The notes: a model not told the origin generated them from the sequence alone. DNA of 5,750 nt from Candidatus Bathyarchaeota archaeon (GCA_018396615.1 JAGTQT010000088.1:1-5750); one strand, 5' to 3'; shown: positions 1 to 5,750, counted from the stretch's first letter. Made by a program: numbers and translations.

Positions 1-1
1 T

Positions 2-913
2 GATATAGGGCCTCCATGCACGGTAGCATATACTTTGCCAACGAAACCTACCACCGACTTGTTCAATCTAACAGCCAAGAACGCGTTCTTTGTAGGCATT
101 ACTTCACCCAGTTCTGCAGTGGACAAGGTAATTGAAGGGCTGACTCTGCTGAAAGAGGAGGCGTTAAGGAGCAATCCGGATTTCCTTGTGATAAATACTG
201 ACGGCTGGACTGAGGAAGAGGAAGCTGTTAAATACAAAAGCCACATGGTTGAAAGTCTGAATCCACAAATGGTCTTCTGCATTCAGCAAGGCGAGGAACT
301 TGCGCATTTAATGAGCAAGCTTGAAAAGTTCAAGAGAACTTCTGTGGAGTCTCCTAAGGTAATAAGGCAAAGAACACATGAAAGCCGCAGAAGCCTGCGA
401 GAGCTAGGCTACGTCAAGTACTTGAAGAATGCCAAGGTTCAGTCGTTTCCTTTGAACTGGCTGAAAATTGAGGAAGACGAGTTATTCGGTCTCAACAAGA
501 AATATGAAGACAACCAGCGAATTCTGAGAATAAACATGTTATTGGGCATGAAGCCCCTGAACATTTTGGAATTGCCAGACAAGCTGCATGTAATTATTGG
601 AAGAAACAGATGGATTAACTCGGAAAACATGAAAAAAGTTGAAGAATATACCAAGAAAAAGCTGGTTATCATCCGAAAGGGCGAGGAAGAAGGTCTCCTC
701 ACTGGATTATATAACGCTAACAAACGTTTTCTAGGCATAGGCGTATTGAAAGAGATAGACTTTCTAAGAAAAACTTTAAAGATTCTAACTCCTGTCTCTG
801 GAGAAGTCGCTGCCGTAAAACTAGGAAAACTGAAACTTGACAAGAACTTCAAGGAGCTTCCAGTTTTCCCCGAAGATAATGATAGCTTCAAGACATTTAA
901 GAAACTCTTCTGA
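2..913 (+). CDS. Clp1/Grc3-family polynucleotide 5'-hydroxyl kinase, 5'-truncated by window edge
   Basis: This is the C-terminal 303 residues of a Clp1/Grc3/NOL9-type kinase, a family that phosphorylates 5'-OH ends of RNA (and DNA) in RNA processing. The frame is open to the window edge and reads DIGPPCTVAYT, matching the conserved stretch just after the family's 'DxGQ' Walker B region. The true start and the P-loop are therefore upstream, and a TTG at 35 is only an internal Leu codon with no ribosome binding site. Next come a FFVGITSPSS block, the family signature 'VINTDGW', and the FCIQQGEEL segment. The tail (GLYNANKRFLGIGVL, LKILTPVSGEVAAVKLGKLKLD) resembles the C-terminal beta domain of archaeal members. 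Archaeal homologues are about 350-380 residues, so roughly 60-80 are missing. The stop lies inside the convergent helicase gene. Family assignment is firm; the physiological substrate is unknown. Confidence 0.85.
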   Translation, partial: DIGPPCTVAYTLPTKPTTDLFNLTAKNAFFVGITSPSSAVDKVIEGLTLLKEEALRSNPDFLVINTDGWTEEEEAVKYKSHMVESLNPQMVFCIQQGEELAHLMSKLEKFKRTSVESPKVIRQRTHESRRSLRELGYVKYLKNAKVQSFPLNWLKIEEDELFGLNKKYEDNQRILRINMLLGMKPLNILELPDKLHVIIGRNRWINSENMKKVEEYTKKKLVIIRKGEEEGLLTGLYNANKRFLGIGVLKEIDFLRKTLKILTPVSGEVAAVKLGKLKLDKNFKELPVFPEDNDSFKTFKKLF

Positions 914-2831
914 AAAACCAGCCAAGCTCTCGACTGATAACGCCTTCTTCATCGGGCATAATTTTCAGATGATCTTTGATCCATGCTGGAAGAAAACTTT
1001 TGCAGTAAGCGGCTGCAAAACGGTAATCCATGAAAATTATAGCCCCCTTATCTATCGGCGTTCTGATAGGCCTGCCAGCAGCCTGTGAAGCTTTCTTCAT
1101 CGCGGGAAGAACGTACCCATATTCACGCCCATAGGTGGGAAACATCTTTTCAAAATAGTTGATCTGAGCTTTTATCCTTGGTGTCGGCTCCGAATAAGGC
1201 AAGCCAACGATGGCTACCGAGTTCATTTGATCGCCAGGAAAATCTACTCCTTCAGATGAACGTCCGCCTTGCACTCCGAGAAGGACTGCACCACCGTTGG
1301 TAGCGCACCTTTTGAATGCAGCCACCATTTTTTCATTTTCCCTTGAGTTCATATGTCTTCTTTCACAAAAGAGCTGTTTGTCTAACGCCTTTTCCAGTCC
1401 AGCGGCGACAAGAGCTTCCAGCACCTCAAACGAAGCTGCAAATACACCTGTGTTCTTAGGCGTGTTTTTGACAACTTCACTTATTCTTTTTACCAATTTG
1501 TCGTACATTTTATATGTTCTTTTTTCCATGGCAGTAGTTACTCCGCAGCATACAAGAGGTAAGATATGCTCTTGTGGAAATGGTGCGGGCACAACTTTTT
1601 CTATTGTGTCTTCTGGTAGCTGAGTCATCTTTTTGTAGGCTTCAAGTGGCTGAAGGGTTCCAGACATGACGACATTGCAGTAGGTTGAAGAGAATACCGG
1701 CGCCGTAATTTTTGCGGGATCTAAAGCAACGATTTCCAGTTTTGCTGTTTCGCCGCCTCTTCTAGAAATGTATCTGTTCAAGGTTCTGATATAGGCGTAA
1801 TCATCTGCTGTTTCAAGCCACTTTTTGAGGAACTCGCTTAAGCCATGTATGTAGGATCGCGGATATTTTCCTTCAGAAAAGAGGCTTCGTTTTATTGCGT
1901 TGCCTTTGCTGTGTAAGCCCTCACAGAATTTCTGGAAATCACCCTCGCCTACTCTTTCTTGAATAAGATCTGAAATAAAGCTTTCAGGCATCTCCTGCTC
2001 CTTTGGGCTGTTCTCCGCTCTTCTTTCAATTTCAACTTTCAGTGCATTTGCAAAATCCGCTACCTCAAGGTATCTGAACTTTTTTGCCTCATTTTCCGCT
2101 TGTCTAACCGTAAATAACGGTAACGTAAAGCTGGCGATGTCAACTGCAGTTTCAGGAAGGTTGTGTGCTTCATCAATAATAAGGATCATCCTGTCAAGCG
2201 GTGTTTCCAAGTTTTTTAGAAATACGTTACGTATCATCGGATCAAAAACATAAAGATAGCTTAAAGCAACCACACTTACCTCAGAAAGTGCGGCCTTCAC
2301 AAGTTCATATGGGCAGAAACCATGTCTTCGACAAATACTCTGGATTTCAGAGGCTTTATAAGGACGGAGAGCAACTTGTTCCAGAATTTCGAAATATATT
2401 TGCGACTTGTACTCAATGTTTTGATACAGTGGGCATTTTTTTCTTGCTTTGAGTAGTTCGCAGATTTCCATGAAGGTATGTAAGTCTGAAGAATAGGTCT
2501 TTGCCATGTGGTTGAGGCACATTTCGCGTTTTCCGCGAACAGAGATCCCTGTGACTGGCTGTTTCTTAGAGATTTCCGCGAGTTCCTCAATGATGCGGTC
2601 GTGTTGGCGATGGGTTCGGGCGACAAACAGCACTTTAAGCTTGTTCTCGATCACTGTGGGAAGACATGCGGAAAGGACTGCAACAGTCTTGCCTAAACCG
2701 TTGCTTCCTTCAATAATCACGGATCGATGCTCTTCAATGGCGCTGTGAACTGTGTTGATAAAGTCATCTTGAAATCGTCGCATTTCTGTGTACGGAAAGT
2801 ATTCTGCAACCTTCTGCGCCAGCTTGTTCAT
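897..2831 (-). CDS. XPD/Rad3-like ATP-dependent DNA helicase with 4Fe-4S cluster
   Basis: A superfamily 2 helicase of 644 residues, expected to unwind DNA 5'->3' with ATP in repair. Motifs appear in order: Walker A GSNGLGKT (42-49), motif Ia FVARTHRQHDR (69-79), four candidate cluster cysteines C105, C124, C133 and C173 (the last two in CP-Y contexts), DEAH (220-223), VVMSGTLQP (387-395), the motif V block GGRSSEGVDFPG (522-533), and motif VI QAAGRPIR (583-590). The cysteines between Ia and DEAH are the hallmark of the XPD/FANCJ/DinG group. The length is close to that of archaeal XPD (about 550-650), so it looks intact, with an Arch-domain-sized segment at about 235-375. The ATG lies 7 bp after the endonuclease III stop with only a weak ribosome binding site, suggesting coupled translation. 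The P-loop departs from the usual APTGTGKT form. Archaea often hold several XPD-like paralogues, so equivalence to XPD itself is not proven. Confidence 0.95.
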   Translation of the reverse strand: MNKLAQKVAEYFPYTEMRRFQDDFINTVHSAIEEHRSVIIEGSNGLGKTVAVLSACLPTVIENKLKVLFVARTHRQHDRIIEELAEISKKQPVTGISVRGKREMCLNHMAKTYSSDLHTFMEICELLKARKKCPLYQNIEYKSQIYFEILEQVALRPYKASEIQSICRRHGFCPYELVKAALSEVSVVALSYLYVFDPMIRNVFLKNLETPLDRMILIIDEAHNLPETAVDIASFTLPLFTVRQAENEAKKFRYLEVADFANALKVEIERRAENSPKEQEMPESFISDLIQERVGEGDFQKFCEGLHSKGNAIKRSLFSEGKYPRSYIHGLSEFLKKWLETADDYAYIRTLNRYISRRGGETAKLEIVALDPAKITAPVFSSTYCNVVMSGTLQPLEAYKKMTQLPEDTIEKVVPAPFPQEHILPLVCCGVTTAMEKRTYKMYDKLVKRISEVVKNTPKNTGVFAASFEVLEALVAAGLEKALDKQLFCERRHMNSRENEKMVAAFKRCATNGGAVLLGVQGGRSSEGVDFPGDQMNSVAIVGLPYSEPTPRIKAQINYFEKMFPTYGREYGYVLPAMKKASQAAGRPIRTPIDKGAIIFMDYRFAAAYCKSFLPAWIKDHLKIMPDEEGVISRELGWFFRRVS

Positions 2832-2838
2832 CTCATTT

Positions 2839-3489
2839 TCACGACTTGTTTGAAGGGCACAGCATATTTACTGGGCACTGTCTGCATAAAGGGTTTCTAG
2901 CCTTGCAATATTTTCTTCCAAGCGAGATCAGCAGCAAATGAACAGCCAAAGAATCCTCAAACAGTTTTTGAAGCGATGTGCGAACGCCTTCATAATTGGC
3001 TTCATGCTGCACTAGCCCAAGCCGCTTTGAGACTCTGTTGACATGAGTGTCAACGGGAATAGTTGATCTTCCGCTGGCGAAAAGCAGAACAACATCGGCG
3101 GTTTTTGATCCTACTCCTGGAAGTTCTTGCAGGGTTTTTCGTGCTTCTTCTAATGGCAACGAAAGAATTTGCTGCAGGTTGCCGCTGTGTTCTTCAAGAA
3201 CTATGCGCGAAACTGCTTTAATGATTTTGGCTTTCTTTCTGTAAAGCCCAGCCACTTTCAAGCATTCTTCAATTTTGCTTTCTGAAGCGTTCGCCAGTGT
3301 TTTGGGCGTTATTTTAAACCTATTCGAAAGTTTTTCGAAGGCGTTTCTAGCGTTTCTACTTGAAGTGTTCTGTGAGATTATTGTTGCAATTAATATCTTA
3401 AACGGGTTCTTTTTAGGAAGAGTCTGCTTCGGAAGAACGAATACCTCGCATAGCTTTCTCAAAATCAGCTTAGATCTTTCACTTATCAT
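2839..3489 (-). CDS. nth: Endonuclease III (DNA glycosylase/AP lyase)
   Basis: Bifunctional base-excision repair enzyme of 216 residues, close to the 211 of E. coli Nth. It removes oxidised pyrimidines and nicks the abasic site by beta-elimination. The helix-hairpin-helix reads LPGVGSKTADVV (123-134), with K129 in the place of the Schiff-base lysine. VDTHVNRV (146-153) supplies D147, the equivalent of the catalytic aspartate. The C-terminus has a perfect C-x6-C-x2-C-x5-C iron-sulfur motif at C195, C202, C205 and C211. The IISQNTSSRNA block near residue 37 is the archaeal version of the bacterial LSAQTTD region. An in-frame TAG six codons upstream rules out a much longer form, and ATG at 3489 is the natural start. 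It is the first gene of a probable operon with the helicase and is transcribed divergently from the PAC4-like gene. Only a weak AGAAGG lies 11 nt before the ATG. Function is very secure. Confidence 0.97.
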   Translation of the reverse strand: MISERSKLILRKLCEVFVLPKQTLPKKNPFKILIATIISQNTSSRNARNAFEKLSNRFKITPKTLANASESKIEECLKVAGLYRKKAKIIKAVSRIVLEEHSGNLQQILSLPLEEARKTLQELPGVGSKTADVVLLFASGRSTIPVDTHVNRVSKRLGLVQHEANYEGVRTSLQKLFEDSLAVHLLLISLGRKYCKARNPLCRQCPVNMLCPSNKS

Positions 3490-3510
3490 TTGCTGCTTCG
3501 CCTTCTAAAA

Positions 3511-3521
3511 ATGATAAATAG
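3511..3521 (-). promoter_or_regulatory. Candidate TATA box for the nth-helicase operon
   Basis: On the minus strand this reads CTATTTATCAT followed by a run of T. Its centre is about 27 nt from the nth start codon, the archaeal TATA-to-transcription-start distance, so it would give a nearly leaderless nth transcript, in keeping with the weak ribosome binding site. On the plus strand the same bases read ATAAATAG and could instead serve the PAC4-like gene. Confidence 0.45.
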
Positions 3522-3533
3522 TGAATGGCTCAA

Positions 3534-3544
3534 GCTATAAATAG
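3534..3544 (+). promoter_or_regulatory. Candidate TATA box for the PAC4-UbiD operon
   Basis: GCTATAAATAG resembles an archaeal TATA box. Its centre is about 23 nt from the PAC4 ATG, so transcription would start at or just beyond the start codon and give a leaderless message. That conflicts with the good GGGAG site at 3549-3553, so the upstream ATAAATAG copy at 3514-3521 may be the one used for this direction. Confidence 0.5.
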
Positions 3545-3548
3545 ACAC

Positions 3549-3553
3549 GGGAG
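3549..3553 (+). promoter_or_regulatory. Shine-Dalgarno site for the PAC4-like gene
   Basis: GGGAG lies 8 nt before the ATG at 3562, a normal spacing. It supports this start codon, provided transcription begins upstream of it. Confidence 0.5.
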
Positions 3554-3561
3554 AATTCAGC

Positions 3562-3933
3562 ATGGAAAGGGCACGAGTTATAAAAGATGAACTAGTCGAG
3601 CAGAATACACGTTTTCTGGCAGTATATATCGAAGCCAAAAACTCTTGTTTGACGTTGCTTAGTGAACGCGAAGACAAACTTGGAACACTCGCCATCGCCG
3701 TGCCCAAACCCAAAGACATGTTTGCGCCGCCAACCTCATCAATACTTTTAGGCGAAAAAAACGCCGTAACAGCAAGAATATTTGCAGAGCATCTAGCCTC
3801 AAAAAAAGAAAAGATTGCCTTGGTTTCTGTCTACTTGGAAACCATCAGCGAAACACAAGCTCAGACATTTTTTAGAAAGTTAGTTGAGAAAGTCACACGT
3901 CCCGAGCCAGAAAAGGAGGGAACATCCACATGA
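3562..3933 (+). CDS. PAC4-like proteasome assembly chaperone
   Basis: A small soluble protein of 123 residues with no signal peptide or membrane segment. The core resembles eukaryotic proteasome assembly chaperone 4 (PSMG4/PAC4): LGTLAIAVPKP (40-50) corresponds to human LSNLAVAM, PPTSSILLG (56-64) to PVSTSLLG, and the stretch 71-92 (A-x-x-x-A-E-H-L-A then alternating hydrophobics ending SVYL) to ARKTNKQVFVSYNL. The human comparison is from memory. In eukaryotes PAC4 pairs with PAC3 to help assemble the 20S alpha ring; the archaeal role is inferred only. A charged tail (111-123) follows the fold, and its codons carry the Shine-Dalgarno of the next gene. The ATG has GGGAG 8 nt upstream. The stop overlaps the UbiD start in ATGA, so the two are translationally coupled. 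The alternative is an uncharacterised archaeal protein sharing the fold without the chaperone role. Confidence 0.72.
   Translation: MERARVIKDELVEQNTRFLAVYIEAKNSCLTLLSEREDKLGTLAIAVPKPKDMFAPPTSSILLGEKNAVTARIFAEHLASKKEKIALVSVYLETISETQAQTFFRKLVEKVTRPEPEKEGTST
3914..3919 (+). promoter_or_regulatory. Shine-Dalgarno site for the UbiD-family gene
   Basis: A full AGGAGG, within AAAAGGAGGG, lies 10 nt before the ATG at 3930 and inside the last codons of the PAC4-like gene. It fixes the UbiD start and shows that both proteins are made from one message. Confidence 0.85.
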
Positions 3934-5273
3934 GTCTAAGAGTATTTCTCAAAAACATGAAAAAGCAGGGAAAAGTCAAACATGTGAAACACGAGGTATC
4001 CACAGAATTCGAAGTCTCTTACATTATGAAAAACTTTGGCAATCAAGACAGCATCCTTTTATTTGACAATATAAGGGGGTACGACACGAAGATTGTTGCC
4101 AATGTCTGTGGAAGCCGCGGCAACATTTGCCAAGCTCTCGGCACAACTAAAGAGCGGCTTTATGAAAAACTGTTTGAAGCATGGCGTCTACCGCAAAGAG
4201 CAAAAATAGCCGCAAGTGGCTCTGTGAAAGAGGTTGTCGAGAAACCTGATTTGATGAAGATCCCTGTTCTAAGACATTTCGAGAAGGACGCAGGTCCATA
4301 TCTGACCTCTGCAGTAATACATGCCAAGAGCAATGATGGAAATGTTGAAAACGTATCTGTGCATCGTCTCCTAGTTCTTGATAGGAATCATTTAGCAATT
4401 CGCTTGGTTCCACGGCACTTGTTCCAGCTGTGGAAAATGGCTAAGGCCGAAGGTGTGGACCTGGATGTATCTATATCTGTGGGGGTTCATCCTGCAGTGC
4501 TTATTGCAGCGTCTTCACCTATTCCTTTTGGCGTATGTGAATTTGACGTAGCCAATGTCTTGATGGGTAACAATCTCCGCCTAGTTGAGTGTGAACATGT
4601 AAATGCTTGTGCGCCTGCTGAAGCCGAGCTTGTTCTAGAAGGCAAGATATCAGCCACAAAAGAGGTTGATGAGGGCCCGTTCGTGGACATAACTGGCACA
4701 TATGACATCTGCAGGAAACAGCCTGTAGTCGAAATCGTAGGCATGATGCATCGCCAAGATTACATGTATCAGGCACTTCTTCCATCGGGCTCTGAACACA
4801 GGCTTCTTATGGGGTTGCCTCATGAAGCTCTGATCTGGGACTCTGTCTCTAAAGTTGTACCCAAAGTGCATGCTGTGAACCTCTCGGCCGGCGGCAGTGG
4901 ATGGCTTCACGCAGTTATCTCCATTGATAAACAAGTTGATGGGGATGGAAAAAACGTATTACTTGCAGCTTTTGCCGCACATCCAAGTCTAAAACACGCC
5001 GTTGTCGTGGATTCAGATATAGACGTATTCAACGCTTCTGAAGTAGAGTGGGCTATTGCTACCCGTTTTCAGGCAAGCGAAGATCTGGTCGTAATAAACA
5101 ATGTGAGAGGCTCAACGCTGGATTCTTCCGCAGATCAGGAAACAGGATTAACCACGAAGGTTGGTGTAGATGCCACAAGACCCTTTGCTAAACCTAGGGA
5201 AAAGTTTGAGAAAGCGTCAATTCCACCATGTAAGGGTGCAGAAGGCATCATCAAAAAGATGCTTAATGTGTGA
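3930..5273 (+). CDS. UbiD-family decarboxylase, probable trans-anhydromevalonate 5-phosphate decarboxylase
   Basis: A cytosolic prenylated-FMN-dependent decarboxylase of 447 residues, within the archaeal UbiD range and shorter than the bacterial enzymes of about 490. Aligned by eye with fungal Fdc1, N141, H163 and E204 fall at the metal/prFMN ligand positions, R146 (in NVSVHR) at the catalytic arginine and E248 (in DEGPF) at the first catalytic glutamate. D253 sits where Fdc1 has its second glutamate. Other family blocks are EAELVLEG (231-238), the VVVDSDIDVF block with following EVEWAIATR (358-379), and GSTLDSSAD (394-402) followed by KVGVDATRP (410-418). In archaea this branch includes the enzyme forming isopentenyl phosphate in the modified mevalonate pathway. 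That substrate is inferred, and other (hydroxy)arylic acid decarboxylases are possible. Start: ATG in an ATGA overlap with AGGAGG 10 nt upstream. No UbiX prenyltransferase gene lies nearby. Confidence 0.93.
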   Translation: MSLRVFLKNMKKQGKVKHVKHEVSTEFEVSYIMKNFGNQDSILLFDNIRGYDTKIVANVCGSRGNICQALGTTKERLYEKLFEAWRLPQRAKIAASGSVKEVVEKPDLMKIPVLRHFEKDAGPYLTSAVIHAKSNDGNVENVSVHRLLVLDRNHLAIRLVPRHLFQLWKMAKAEGVDLDVSISVGVHPAVLIAASSPIPFGVCEFDVANVLMGNNLRLVECEHVNACAPAEAELVLEGKISATKEVDEGPFVDITGTYDICRKQPVVEIVGMMHRQDYMYQALLPSGSEHRLLMGLPHEALIWDSVSKVVPKVHAVNLSAGGSGWLHAVISIDKQVDGDGKNVLLAAFAAHPSLKHAVVVDSDIDVFNASEVEWAIATRFQASEDLVVINNVRGSTLDSSADQETGLTTKVGVDATRPFAKPREKFEKASIPPCKGAEGIIKKMLNV

Positions 5274-5297
5274 AGAAAAAAGCATGCACACCAATTA

Positions 5298-5305
5298 TTA
5301 TATAA
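5298..5305 (+). promoter_or_regulatory. TATA box for the CBS-domain gene
   Basis: TTATATAA is close to the archaeal consensus and lies in the 68-bp gap after the UbiD stop. Its centre predicts a start near 5327, giving a short leader of about 12-18 nt that just includes the GAGGTG ribosome site. The agreement of spacing between promoter, ribosome site and TTG codon makes this the best-supported promoter in the window. Confidence 0.65.
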
Positions 5306-5326
5306 GGCATCTGTTCCTCATAGAAA

Positions 5327-5332
5327 GAGGTG
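5327..5332 (+). promoter_or_regulatory. Shine-Dalgarno site selecting a TTG start
   Basis: GAGGTG matches the 16S rRNA 3' end. It lies 6 nt before TTG 5339 and 9 nt before TTG 5342. No ATG is at usable distance in this frame, so it decides in favour of a TTG start for the CBS protein. Confidence 0.7.
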
Positions 5333-5341
5333 GGAATTTTG

Positions 5342-5750
5342 TTGACAACTAAGAAAGAAGAAAAAAGTAGCATGTCGCTAAAAGTTGAGGACGTAATGAT
5401 TAAGGAAGTAGTCACAATTGATGAAGGTGCTACTGTGAAAGAAGCAGCTGAGGTTATGAACAAATTCGAAATCGGCTGCTTAATCACTGTGAAGAGGGAC
5501 AAAGCCGTAGGCATAATTACCGAGAGAGATCTTTTGAAACGTGTTGTTGCTGAAGATAGAGAAGCGAAAAAAACCAAAGTAAAGGACATAATGACGAGTC
5601 CGCTGGTAGTTGTTGAACCAAGCACCGAGCTAGAAGAAGCAGTTCGATTGATGTTTCAGATGAAGATCAAAAAACTGCCCGTGGTAGATGGGAAACGTCT
5701 TGCGGGATTGGTTACGCTAACCGACATAGCTCGCTTCCAGCCTCAAGTAA
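5342..5750 (+). CDS. CBS-domain-pair protein, 3' end beyond window
   Basis: The visible 136 codons encode a tandem CBS (Bateman) module, which usually binds adenine nucleotides such as AMP, ATP or SAM and acts as an energy or redox sensor. CBS1 spans about 15-70, from VEDVM through GIITERDLL (57-65). CBS2 spans about 80-132, from VKDIM through GLVTLTDIA (122-130). Each ends in the G-h-h-T-x-x-D pattern that contacts the ligand ribose. Short archaeal CBS-pair proteins are about 130-150 residues, so it may end soon after the window; a C-terminal effector domain cannot be excluded. The TTG start at 5342 has GAGGTG 9 nt upstream; the tandem TTG at 5339 is equally possible, and both fit better than the ATG at 5372, which is 39 nt away. 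A separate TATA box suggests its own promoter rather than read-through from the UbiD gene. The regulated partner is unknown. Confidence 0.93.
   Translation, partial: MTTKKEEKSSMSLKVEDVMIKEVVTIDEGATVKEAAEVMNKFEIGCLITVKRDKAVGIITERDLLKRVVAEDREAKKTKVKDIMTSPLVVVEPSTELEEAVRLMFQMKIKKLPVVDGKRLAGLVTLTDIARFQPQV

Noticed and set aside
439..891. Open frame on the minus strand opposite the kinase gene
   Set aside because: Ser/Phe-rich low-complexity translation with no recognisable motif, fully antisense to a well-supported family gene.
1297..1623. Plus-strand open frame inside the helicase gene
   Set aside because: Lies opposite conserved helicase motif regions, has no convincing ribosome site, and its hydrophobic translation is what antisense of this sequence would give.
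2297..2626. Second minus-strand frame within the helicase
   Set aside because: Overlaps the iron-sulfur and motif Ia region in another frame; no family features and no start signal.
4487..4934. Several minus-strand open frames inside the UbiD gene
   Set aside because: Opposite conserved UbiD catalytic segments, Cys/His/Ser-rich without structured motifs, no promoter or ribosome site.
5268..5291. Possible hairpin GTGTG...CACAC after the UbiD stop, tested as a terminator
   Set aside because: Only a 5-bp stem with a 14-nt loop and no T run following it; too weak to call, and archaeal termination does not need it.
5263..5625. Minus-strand frame opposite the CBS gene
   Set aside because: The plus strand encodes two textbook CBS motifs with promoter and ribosome site; the antisense frame is Ser/Thr/Phe-rich shadow sequence.

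Overview
The window looks archaeal. Evidence for this is a Clp1/Grc3-type RNA 5'-kinase, an XPD/Rad3 helicase with an iron-sulfur cluster, a eukaryote-like PAC4 proteasome chaperone, an archaeal-type UbiD decarboxylase, archaeal TATA boxes and clear Shine-Dalgarno sites. The gene set and the 'QNTS' form of endonuclease III suggest a TACK-type lineage, possibly Bathyarchaeia-like. That placement is an inference from gene content and needs marker-gene phylogeny. No mobile element, CRISPR array, tRNA or rRNA was seen.

Layout: (1) 2-913 (+) is the 3' part of a Clp1/Grc3 family polynucleotide kinase whose P-loop half lies upstream of the window. (2) 897-2831 (-) is an XPD/Rad3-like DNA helicase that converges on the kinase and overlaps it by 17 bp. 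(3) 2839-3489 (-) is endonuclease III, 7 bp upstream of the helicase in a probable two-gene repair operon. (4) 3490-3561 is a compact divergent promoter region with two copies of ATAAATAG. (5) 3562-3933 (+) is a PAC4-like proteasome assembly chaperone. (6) 3930-5273 (+) is a UbiD-family decarboxylase, coupled to the PAC4 gene by an ATGA overlap. (7) 5274-5341 holds a TATA box and a ribosome binding site. (8) 5342 to the window end (+) is a CBS-pair protein that runs off the edge.

How the genes work together: the minus-strand pair are both DNA-maintenance enzymes and both carry a [4Fe-4S] cluster. Endonuclease III removes oxidised pyrimidines, and the XPD-type helicase unwinds DNA 5'->3'. On the plus strand, the UbiD homologue is most likely trans-anhydromevalonate 5-phosphate decarboxylase of the archaeal mevalonate pathway for lipid precursors. 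It depends on prenylated FMN made by UbiX, which is not encoded here. Its coupling to a proteasome-chaperone-like gene is the least expected arrangement in the window. Most of the window is compact, well-recognised archaeal housekeeping sequence. I found no wholly new system; the notable points are the PAC4-UbiD pair, the divergent promoter and some active-site variants.
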